The notes beneath the pieces were generated by a model that did no database searches, had not been told where the DNA came from, and worked only from the letters and a program-made list of their open reading frames with translations. A stretch of 32,242 nt of DNA from Clostridia bacterium (GTDB taxonomy: Bacteria > Bacillota > Clostridia > Oscillospirales > UBA644): assembly GCA_017623475.1 (NCBI GenBank), contig JAGAPC010000036.1, positions 1-32,242 of the forward strand, given 5' to 3'. Numbering within the stretch: position 1 is the stretch's first letter; each line of letters starts with the position of its first letter. A program made the position numbers and the translations under genes. Below, one piece after another: positions 1 through 6,445 of this stretch.

Positions 1-39
1 AAAAAGCGCAAGAAAAAAGCCACGCGCCGCAGTGAATAA
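1..39 (+). CDS. Possible 3' end of an upstream gene with a basic tail
   Basis: Read from base 1, the frame gives twelve codons (KKRKKKATRRSE) and then TAA at 37-39, which resembles the Lys/Arg-rich tail of a protein that starts before the window. The family cannot be named from this. A diverged copy of the same stretch lies at 125-162 but is out of frame after one A is lost, so the tail and what follows it appear to have been duplicated. It could equally be non-coding repeat sequence. Confidence 0.3.
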   Translation, partial: KKRKKKATRRSE

Positions 40-208
40 CTGCCTTCCCCTGTTGCAGGGGAAGGGGGACCGCGCAGCGGTGGAAGGGGTATTTTCCCGT
101 CACAAATCATACTGCCCTATCCATAAAAAAGCGAAAGAAAAAGCCACGCGCCGCAGTGAATAACTGCCTTCCCCTGTTGCAGGGGAAGGGGTATTTCCCT
201 GTCACAAA
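1..208. repeat. Direct duplication containing family C hairpins (C1, C2)
   Basis: Bases 1-100 and 125-208 are near-identical copies. Each has the basic-tail stretch, then a perfect hairpin CCTTCCCCTG/CAGGGGAAGG, then a GGGTATTT..CC.GTCACAAA tail. Copy 1 also carries about 22 bases with a small ACCGC/GCGGT stem that copy 2 lacks. The same CCCCTG..CAGGGG plus ACCGC..GCGGT module recurs at 11058-11110, so this is an interspersed repeat family as well as a local duplication. No T-run follows the hairpin, so it is not an obvious terminator. Confidence 0.75.
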
Positions 209-218
209 CTTTACTTCA

Positions 219-252
219 TTTTGCATTTTGCATTCTGCATTTTGCATTCTAC
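219..252. repeat. Family D heptamer repeat (TTTTGCA)
   Basis: Short tandem array of a TTTTGCA/TTCTGCA-type heptamer immediately upstream of the radical SAM gene. Similar arrays lie at 19594-19626 (opposite orientation) and 28683-28715, with fragments near 3662-3675 and 21123-21136. All sit in intergenic gaps. No function is evident. Confidence 0.7.
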
Positions 253-271
253 TTTCCCCCTTGGAGGATCT

Positions 272-1651
272 ATGATACATCAATATAAACTAAATGGATT
301 TAACATCGTCATTGACGTTTGCTCCGGCTCGGTTCACGCAGTGGACGAGGTGGCGTATGACGTCATCGCCGATTTTGAACAAAAGTCGAAAGCACAAATT
401 TTGGCGGAGTTGACCGAAAAATACGCAAATAAAGACGGCATTACCGCGGACGACATCGCCGAATGTTACGATCAGGTGCAGGAATTGAAGGACGAGGGGC
501 TTCTTTTTGCTCCCGACACCTTTGCCCCGATGGCGGGGGAATTGAAGCAGAAAACCGCCGGGGTGGTCAAGGCGCTGTGTCTCCACGTGGCGCACACCTG
601 CAATCTGAACTGCGCCTACTGCTTTGCAAGCCAGGGCAAGTACCACGGCGATCGGGCGGTCATGTCCTTTGAGGTTGGAAAGCGCGCCTTGGATTTTCTG
701 ATCGAAAACTCCGGCACGCGGCACAATTTGGAGGTAGATTTTTTCGGCGGAGAGCCGTTGATGAACCTCGACGTGGTCAAAGAATTGGTGGCTTACGCCC
801 GGAAAATCGAGAAAAAATACGATAAAAATTTCCGCTTTACCCTCACCACCAACGGCGTTCTCATTGACCAAGACGTAATCGACTTCTGCAACGCGGAAAT
901 GAGCAACGTGGTGCTTTCCCTCGACGGCAGAAAAGAGATCCACGACCGTTATCGGGTGGATTTTGCCGGCAACGGAAGCTGGGATAAAATCGTTCCCAAG
1001 TTCCAACGGCTGGTCGATGCACGGGAAGGGAAAAACTATTATATGCGGGGGACGTTTACCCACGCAAATCCGGATTTTTTGGCGGATATTCAGCAAATGC
1101 TGGATTTGGGCTTCACGGAGCTTTCCATGGAGCCTGTGGTCTGCGCCCCCGGAGATCCCTCGGAATTGACGAAGGACGATCGGGAAATCGTCATGGATCA
1201 ATACGAAAAATTGGCAGAACTGATGCTGAAGCGGGAAAAGGAAGGCAAGCCCTTTACTTTCTATCACTACATGATCGACCTGACCGACGGACCGTGCATT
1301 TACAAGCGGATTTCCGGTTGCGGTTCGGGCACCGAATACATGGCGGTAACCCCCTGGGGCGATCTGTACCCCTGCCACCAATTCGTCGGAGATGAAAAAT
1401 ACCGCCTGGGCGACGTTTGGGTGGGCGTGACCAACCAAAAATCGCAACAGGAATTTGCCGATTGCAACGTCTATGCCCGCCCGGAATGTACCGATTGCTG
1501 GGCAAAATTGTATTGCTCCGGCGGTTGCGCCGCCAACGCCTACCACGCCACAGGCTCAGTCAAGGGAATTTACGAGCCGGGGTGCGACCTGTTCCGCAAG
1601 CGAATGGAATGTGCCATCATGCTGGCAGTTGCCCGGAGTGACGACGAATGA
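272..1651 (+). CDS. scfB: SCIFF peptide radical SAM maturase (thioether-forming)
   Basis: 459 aa radical SAM/SPASM enzyme that in this family makes Cys-to-Thr thioether links in the small SCIFF precursor (a sactipeptide-type ribosomal peptide of Clostridia). The radical SAM cluster motif is visible at C110, C114 and C117 (CNLNCAYC). An N-terminal segment of about 90 residues looks like the peptide-binding (PqqD-like) domain, and the C-terminal SPASM region (about 345-450) is Cys-rich, including CTDC and CSGGC. I chose ATG 272 because GGAGG lies 4-9 bases upstream; the frame stays open further upstream but runs into repeat D. The stop overlaps the next start (ATGA). No SCIFF precursor gene is visible in the 271 bases upstream; it may lie before the window. 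The family call is strong, and the exact symbol follows usual naming. Confidence 0.92.
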   Translation: MIHQYKLNGFNIVIDVCSGSVHAVDEVAYDVIADFEQKSKAQILAELTEKYANKDGITADDIAECYDQVQELKDEGLLFAPDTFAPMAGELKQKTAGVVKALCLHVAHTCNLNCAYCFASQGKYHGDRAVMSFEVGKRALDFLIENSGTRHNLEVDFFGGEPLMNLDVVKELVAYARKIEKKYDKNFRFTLTTNGVLIDQDVIDFCNAEMSNVVLSLDGRKEIHDRYRVDFAGNGSWDKIVPKFQRLVDAREGKNYYMRGTFTHANPDFLADIQQMLDLGFTELSMEPVVCAPGDPSELTKDDREIVMDQYEKLAELMLKREKEGKPFTFYHYMIDLTDGPCIYKRISGCGSGTEYMAVTPWGDLYPCHQFVGDEKYRLGDVWVGVTNQKSQQEFADCNVYARPECTDCWAKLYCSGGCAANAYHATGSVKGIYEPGCDLFRKRMECAIMLAVARSDDE

Positions 1652-2976
1652 GTACGCCGATTTTCGATTTCGTCCAAAGATACCGGGAGCAAAATCCCGT
1701 CCGTCTTCATATGCCGGGACATAAGGGGCGAGATCTTTTGGGGGCGGAATCAGTTGATATTACCGAGATTCCCGGGGCGGACAGTCTCTACGAAGCCGCC
1801 GGAATCATCGCCGAAAGCGAGAAAAACGCATCGGCACGTTTCGGATGTCCCACCTTCTACTCCACCGAAGGATCCTCCCATTGTATCCGCGCCATGCTGC
1901 ATTTGGCGTGCCTGGACGCAAAGGCGAAAGGCAAGCGCCCCGTCGTCGCCGCAGGACGGAACGCCCACAAGGTGTTTTTGTCCGCCGCCGCCCTGTTGAA
2001 TTTTGAAATCCGCTGGATCTACGGAAGCGACGCCTACCTTTCCTGCGCCGTCACCCCGAAAATTTTGGAGCAAGCCTTACGGGACGGCACCGTGACCGCC
2101 GTTTATCTCACCTCTCCCGATTATTTGGGAAACACCGTGGACGTCGCCGCCCTGTCGGACGTCTGCCGCCGCTACGGCGCGTTGCTTTTGATCGACAGCG
2201 CCCACGGCGCGTATCTGAAATTTTTGCCCCATTCTCTGCACCCGATGGATCTGGGGGCAGACCTGTGCTGTGATTCCGCCCACAAAACCCTGCCGGTGCT
2301 GACCGGGGGCGCGTATCTGCACGTCAGAAAAGACCTCAAACCCTTGATAAATCAAGCAAAATCGGCGCTTGCCCTCTTTGGCTCCACGTCGCCGTCCTAT
2401 CTGATTTTGCAATCCCTCGATTTGGCAAACGACGCTTGCGAAAAGGAATTTCCCCAAAAGCTGCGCGTCTTGATCCCCCAAATTTCGGCGTTGAAACAAC
2501 GGCTTTCGACCCACGGATTCGACCTTGTGGGAGACGAGCCGATCAAGCTGACCGTCGCCCCGAAATCCTACGGATATACCGGAACGACACTTGCAAAACG
2601 GCTGGAAGCGGAAGGCATCGTCTGTGAATTTGCCGATCCAGATTTCGTGGTTTTCATGATTTCCCCCGAAAACACTCCCGACGAATTGCAAAAATTGGAA
2701 GAATCTCTTTTGAAACTCCCCCGAAAAGAGCCGATCTCAACCCTGCCCCCGAAATCCGCACCCCACGAACAGGCAATTTCGGTGCGCCACGCCGCCCTTT
2801 CCCCGGCGGAAGAAATTCCTGCAGAAGAAAGCGCGGGCAGAATCCTTGCCGCCTCCACGGTGGGCTGCCCTCCGGCTGTGCCCGTCATCGCCTGCGGAGA
2901 AAAAATCACGAACGAAGACCTGCAGGCCTTTTCCTATTACGGCATCAAAACCCTCTGGGTCTCCAAAGAAGAATAA
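1648..2976 (+). CDS. Orn/Lys/Arg decarboxylase family PLP enzyme, short form
   Basis: 442 aa fold-type I PLP enzyme resembling the YaaO/SpeA-type decarboxylases that lack the N-terminal wing domain of the larger E. coli enzymes. Visible features are the HMPGHKG entry motif (21-27), the STEGSS phosphate-binding region (72-77), D183 and H186 (DSAHGAY), and the PLP lysine K213 in SAHKTLP. A small C-terminal domain ends near the VGCPPAVP segment. The substrate (arginine, lysine or ornithine) cannot be decided from sequence alone. The ATG overlaps the stop of the SCIFF maturase gene by four bases, implying translational coupling. A terminator follows within 10 bases of the stop. In many Firmicutes a gene of this type sits near tmk and holB, which are not seen here. 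Confidence 0.9.
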   Translation: MSTPIFDFVQRYREQNPVRLHMPGHKGRDLLGAESVDITEIPGADSLYEAAGIIAESEKNASARFGCPTFYSTEGSSHCIRAMLHLACLDAKAKGKRPVVAAGRNAHKVFLSAAALLNFEIRWIYGSDAYLSCAVTPKILEQALRDGTVTAVYLTSPDYLGNTVDVAALSDVCRRYGALLLIDSAHGAYLKFLPHSLHPMDLGADLCCDSAHKTLPVLTGGAYLHVRKDLKPLINQAKSALALFGSTSPSYLILQSLDLANDACEKEFPQKLRVLIPQISALKQRLSTHGFDLVGDEPIKLTVAPKSYGYTGTTLAKRLEAEGIVCEFADPDFVVFMISPENTPDELQKLEESLLKLPRKEPISTLPPKSAPHEQAISVRHAALSPAEEIPAEESAGRILAASTVGCPPAVPVIACGEKITNEDLQAFSYYGIKTLWVSKEE

Positions 2977-2982
2977 TCGTCG

Positions 2983-3014
2983 CCGCCGACCCCTCCTGGT
3001 TGGCGGTTTTATTC
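2983..3014 (+). terminator. Rho-independent terminator after the decarboxylase
   Basis: Nine-pair stem CCGCCGACC/GGTTGGCGG (one G-U) with a six-base loop, followed by TTTTATT. It starts seven bases after the stop codon and ends the two-gene plus-strand unit. Confidence 0.8.
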
Positions 3015-3178
3015 ATTTTTGCATGAATAAATGAATAACCATTCAGCACATCGCCAAAAACCCCTTCAGATTTTTGGGAAAGCTTCCCAAATGATTGTGC
3101 AATTCATACAAATACGCGGTGTCGAATTTGTCAATTATTTACATAGGTGCCGAACTTTAAAAACTTATAAAAAAACGC

Positions 3179-3207
3179 TTGACTTTGAAAAAATCCTGTG
3201 CTATAAT
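3179..3207 (+). promoter_or_regulatory. Sigma-A promoter of a ncRNA
   Basis: TTGACT, a 17-base spacer, then TATAAT, with an extended -10 (TGC before TATAAT). Predicted start is about 3213. No convincing protein gene lies downstream on this strand before the terminators, so the promoter most likely serves a non-coding RNA. Confidence 0.8.
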
Positions 3208-3212
3208 ATCTT

Positions 3213-3380
3213 CGTAAAAGGAAACGCTTTCCTGCGTTTTCTACCCCGGGAAGCGACACGTTCCGACGTGGTTCGGCAGATGGCGTGGCAATTCTCCGCG
3301 GGTTTGATAGTACCTCGTTCTTTGAGCGAGGCACAACGGCTTATTCCGAGATGGGAGCCTTTCCCATCCTCTCCTTTTTT
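3213..3380 (+). ncRNA. Structured ncRNA of about 170 nt, possibly 6S-like
   Basis: The predicted transcript can close on itself. Bases 3220-3231 (GGAAACGCTTTC) pair with 3353-3364 across one C-C mismatch, and CGGGAAGC at 3247-3254 pairs with 3339-3348. Local hairpins sit inside, for example CACG..CGTG near 3257 and CCTCG..CGAGG near 3313-3331. The 3' end can alternatively form a terminator GATGGGA/TCCCATC (3350-3368) followed by CTCTCC and six Ts, which excludes the closing stem. Size, end-to-end pairing and stand-alone promoter would fit 6S RNA. RNase P RNA, tmRNA and SRP RNA signatures are absent. I could not assign a family with certainty. Confidence 0.55.
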
Positions 3381-3437
3381 GTTTTATGGAGTCCGGAAGT
3401 CTGTACGACAAGGTTGGTGGATTTTCATAAAACGACG

Positions 3438-3505
3438 CGGCGGTTCTCCCCCTCTCCGCCGTAACCACCGCAGGTCTGCCGTCCTCCCCCCTCAAGGGAC
3501 GGCAG
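3438..3505 (+). other. Two GC-rich hairpins between the ncRNA and the final terminator
   Basis: CGGCGG/CCGCCG (3438-3461) and CTGCCGTCC/GGACGGCAG (3476-3505) lie between the first T-run at 3375-3380 and the strong terminator at 3524. If the first terminator is leaky, they belong to a longer transcript of about 345 nt. No reading frame of believable composition spans this stretch. Confidence 0.5.
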
Positions 3506-3523
3506 GCACGCGGAAATAGATCG

Positions 3524-3558
3524 AATCACTTGTAACGACGGTTACAGGTGATTTTTTT
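3524..3558 (+). terminator. Strong intrinsic terminator
   Basis: 13-pair stem (AATCACTTGTAAC with GTTACAGGTGATT, one T-G pair), a four-base loop, then a run of Ts. It ends any transcript from the 3179 promoter and faces the 3' end of prfB. Confidence 0.85.
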
Positions 3559-3570
3559 ATACGAGGGAAA

Positions 3571-3625
3571 AGGAACCAAAAAAAGAAAAACGAAATCCGG
3601 CGGATATTCTCCGCCGGAAGTTTTT
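3571..3625 (+). repeat. Family A element copy A1 (partial), bidirectional terminator
   Basis: This copy keeps the AAAGGAACCAAA linker and the second hairpin TCCGGCGGA/TCCGCCGGA (3596-3618) followed by TTTTT on the plus strand. On the minus strand the hairpin is followed by a T-rich tract and so can terminate prfB. The left arm of the first hairpin is missing. It belongs to a nine-copy family in this window. Confidence 0.7.
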
Positions 3626-3673
3626 CCATAAAACGTGCAGGATAAACCATCTGCTCTTAACCTATTTTGCATT

Positions 3674-4786
3674 TTATTGGTTGCCCGATTTCAAATACTT
3701 GAGGTAGGCATTGATAAATCCTTCCAGATCTCCGTCCATAACGGCGTTGACGTTGCCCATTTCAAAGTTGGTGCGGTGGTCTTTGACCAGGGTATAGGGC
3801 ATGAAAACGTAGGATCGGATCTGGGATCCCCAGCCGTTGTCCATCTGAACGCCCTTGATGTCCTCGATCTTTTCCAGATGCTCCCGTTCTTTGATCTCCA
3901 ACAGCTTGGATTTGAGCATTTTGAGCGCCATTTCTTTATTTTGCTTTTGAGAGCGCTCGGTCTGGCATCCGGTGACGATGCCCGTGGGGATGTGCTTGAT
4001 ACGAACGGCGGAGTCGGTTTTGTTAACGTGCTGACCGCCGGCACCGGAGGCACGGTGACATTCGATTTCCAGATCCTCTTCCCGGATCTCAATGGACTTA
4101 TCGTCCTCGATTTCGGGCATGACTTCCACGGACGCAAAGGACGTTTGCCGTCTGCCGGAAGCGTCAAAGGGAGAAACCCGGACCAAACGGTGAACCCCCG
4201 ATTCGGATTTCATATATCCGTAAGCGTTCGCGCCCTCCAGCATGAGAACGGCGGATTTGATCCCCGCCTCGTCTCCGTCCAGCATATCAATGCACTTGAC
4301 TTTAAATCCGTTCTGTTCGCCGTACCGAGAGTACATCCGGAACAACATCAACGCCCAGTCCTGGGCTTCGGTTCCGCCGGCGCCGGCGTGGAAGGTCAAA
4401 ATCGCGTTGGATTTATCGTATTCCCCGTCCAACAGAGTGTCCATGGTCAGACGCTCGATGGTCTTTTCCAGATTTTCGGTCATGGAGACGATCTCGTTTT
4501 CCGTGTCCTCGTCACATTCTTCCATCGCCAATTCCACTAAAGTGGTGGCGTCCTCGTGCAGAGAGACCACCGATTGATAGGACTCCAAAATCCCCTGCTG
4601 GCGCTTTTGCTCCACCAGGATCTTTTGGGATTTTTCCATATCGTTCCAGAAATCGGGGTCGGCGGTAACCGTCTCATATTCCGCGAGGGCGGTTTTGACC
4701 GCATCAATGCGCATGGCGCTTGCCAATTCCTTGATCTGATCCTCAATTTCCATGAGCTTTACGCGATAGTTGTCTAAAATAATCAT
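3674..4786 (-). CDS. prfB: Peptide chain release factor 2 (RF2)
   Basis: 370 aa cytoplasmic translation factor that recognises UGA and UAA and triggers peptide release. The SPF stop-codon recognition tripeptide (205-207) identifies RF2 rather than RF1, and the GGQ catalytic motif is at 250-252 in GAGGQHVN. I chose the ATG at 4786 because AAAGGA lies 9-14 bases upstream; a longer frame to 4831 adds 15 residues with no similarity to the family. The N-terminus is read in one continuous frame, so the programmed +1 frameshift (CUU UGA) used by most bacteria to autoregulate RF2 is absent. It lies between family A copies A1 and A2. Confidence 0.97.
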   Translation of the reverse strand: MIILDNYRVKLMEIEDQIKELASAMRIDAVKTALAEYETVTADPDFWNDMEKSQKILVEQKRQQGILESYQSVVSLHEDATTLVELAMEECDEDTENEIVSMTENLEKTIERLTMDTLLDGEYDKSNAILTFHAGAGGTEAQDWALMLFRMYSRYGEQNGFKVKCIDMLDGDEAGIKSAVLMLEGANAYGYMKSESGVHRLVRVSPFDASGRRQTSFASVEVMPEIEDDKSIEIREEDLEIECHRASGAGGQHVNKTDSAVRIKHIPTGIVTGCQTERSQKQNKEMALKMLKSKLLEIKEREHLEKIEDIKGVQMDNGWGSQIRSYVFMPYTLVKDHRTNFEMGNVNAVMDGDLEGFINAYLKYLKSGNQ

Positions 4787-4814
4787 ACAAGTTTCCTTTC
4801 GGGAAAGGGTTGGT

Positions 4815-4890
4815 CTTCTTTCTTTTTTCACGAGAAAAAAGAAAGAAGCAAAGAAAAAAGCGATATTTCGGCGAATTACATTCGCCGGAG
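4815..4890 (+). repeat. Family A element copy A2
   Basis: First hairpin: 14-pair CTTCTTTCTTTTTT arm (4815-4828) with its complement at 4835-4848. Second hairpin: CGGCGAA/TTCGCCG at 4869-4887. It lies just upstream of prfB, whose start is at 4786. Confidence 0.85.
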
Positions 4891-4916
4891 TTTAAAAAAA
4901 TTCAATCTCAACACTC

Positions 4917-4998
4917 CGACGCAAGCATTTGCGTCGAATTTGGCTTTTCTTTCTTTTGGTACTTTTCTTTCTTTTCTCCTGAAAAGAAAGAAAAGTAC
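4917..4998 (-). repeat. Family A element copy A3
   Basis: Complete copy in reverse orientation. The short hairpin CGACGCAA/TTGCGTCG is at 4917-4936, a TTTGGCTTTTCTTTC linker follows, then a perfect 18-pair hairpin at 4959-4998 with TCCT loop. It begins 17 bases past the glycyl-tRNA synthetase stop (minus strand), so it may also act as that gene's 3' structure. Confidence 0.9.
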
Positions 4999-5014
4999 AC
5001 TCAACATCAACGAA

Positions 5015-6418
5015 TTAAAAATACAACTTTTCGTTCAGGTAGGCGACCACGTCGGCGATGGGGAGACGGACCTGTTCCATGGTATCCCGTTCCCGGATGG
5101 TTACGCAACCGTCGGTTTCGGTATCGAAGTCCACGGTAATGCAGAAGGGCGTTCCGATTTCGTCTTCTCTGCGGTAGCGCTTTCCGATGGAGCCGGCTTC
5201 ATCATAATCCACGTTGAAGTATTTTGCCAACATTTCGTAAACTTCGCCTGCCTTGTCGGACAGTTTCTTGGACAAGGGCAGAACGGCAGCCTTATAGGGC
5301 GCCAGGGCGGGATGGAGACGAAGCACCACGCGGGTGTCGTTCTTTTCCGCATCGACCACTTCTTCGTCGTAAGCATCAACCAGGAACGCCAGCGCCACAC
5401 GGTCCGCACCCAGAGAAGGCTCGACCACGTAGGGGATATAATGCTCGTTTGCCTCTTGGTCGTAATAAGTCATATCCTGCCCGGAGGTGGTCTGGTGGGC
5501 ATTCAGGTCAAAGTTGGTACGGGAAGCAACGCCCCACAATTCGCCCCAACCGAAGGGGAAGACAAATTCAAAGTCGGTGGTGGCGTTGGAGTAGTGGGAC
5601 AATTCTTCGGGGTCGTGATCCCGCAGGCGAAGATTTTCTTCTTTCATGCCCAGGGACAGCAGCCAATCCTTGCAGAATTGCTTCCAATAAGCAAACCATT
5701 CCAGCTCCGTTCCGGGCTTGCAGAAGAATTCCAATTCCATCTGCTCAAATTCCCGGGTACGGAAGGTAAAGTTACCGGGGGTAATTTCGTTTCGGAAGGA
5801 TTTCCCCACCTGGCAAACGCCGAAGGGGAGCTTTTTGCGGGTGGTGCGGGCGACGTTGTTGAAGTTAACGAAGATCCCCTGTGCCGTTTCGGGACGCAGA
5901 TAGACCACGTTCTTCGCATCTTCCGTAACCCCCTGGAAGGTTTTGAACATCAGGTTGAACTGACGGATGTCGGTCCAATTATGCTTTCCGCAGGTGGGAC
6001 AAACGATATTGTGTTCTTCCACGAATTCCTTCATTTCCGCCTGAGACATGGCATCGACAGCCTTGCCCAGATCGAACTTGTTTTCGGCGCACCAATCCTC
6101 GATGACCTTGTCGGCGCGGAACCGTTCCTTACATTCCTTACAGTCCATCAACGGATCGGAAAATCCGCCCACGTGACCGGAAGCCACCCAGGTTTGAGGA
6201 TTCATCAGAATGGCGGCGTCCAGCCCCACATTGTAGCGGTTTTCCTGAACGAATTTTTTCCACCACGCTTTTTTCACGTTGTTTTTGAACTCAACCCCCA
6301 AAGGACCGTAGTCCCAGGTGTTGGCAAGTCCGCCGTAGATCTCCGAACCGGCAAAGATGAACCCCCGGTTCTTGCAGAGATTTACGATTTTTTCCATAGT
6401 CTTTTCAGTATTCTTCAT
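5015..6418 (-). CDS. glyQS: Glycyl-tRNA synthetase, dimeric class II type
   Basis: 467 aa enzyme that charges tRNA-Gly in the cytoplasm. It is the single-chain dimeric type rather than the alpha2-beta2 GlyQ/GlyS type, and its length matches that family. Visible features are the N-terminal [17 protein letters not shown] signature (25-41), Cys pairs C93/C96 and C140/C143 that suggest a zinc site, class II motif 2 around [17 protein letters not shown] (208-224), and motif 3 near [14 protein letters not shown] 6418 is preceded by GAGGT 13 bases upstream; M8 is a weaker alternative start. It lies 27 bases after gyrA on the same strand and is probably co-transcribed with it. No T-box leader is visible in that gap. 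Confidence 0.96.
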   Translation of the reverse strand: MKNTEKTMEKIVNLCKNRGFIFAGSEIYGGLANTWDYGPLGVEFKNNVKKAWWKKFVQENRYNVGLDAAILMNPQTWVASGHVGGFSDPLMDCKECKERFRADKVIEDWCAENKFDLGKAVDAMSQAEMKEFVEEHNIVCPTCGKHNWTDIRQFNLMFKTFQGVTEDAKNVVYLRPETAQGIFVNFNNVARTTRKKLPFGVCQVGKSFRNEITPGNFTFRTREFEQMELEFFCKPGTELEWFAYWKQFCKDWLLSLGMKEENLRLRDHDPEELSHYSNATTDFEFVFPFGWGELWGVASRTNFDLNAHQTTSGQDMTYYDQEANEHYIPYVVEPSLGADRVALAFLVDAYDEEVVDAEKNDTRVVLRLHPALAPYKAAVLPLSKKLSDKAGEVYEMLAKYFNVDYDEAGSIGKRYRREDEIGTPFCITVDFDTETDGCVTIRERDTMEQVRLPIADVVAYLNEKLYF

Positions 6419-6445
6419 AATAGTATTCTACCTCGCAAGGGATTA

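Noticed and set aside
3031..3519. 162-codon plus-strand frame
   Set aside because: It spans the promoter, ncRNA and terminator hairpins, has no ribosome site and has unlikely composition.
3635..4540. Plus-strand open frame opposite prfB
   Set aside because: Shadow of the clearly coding RF2 gene.
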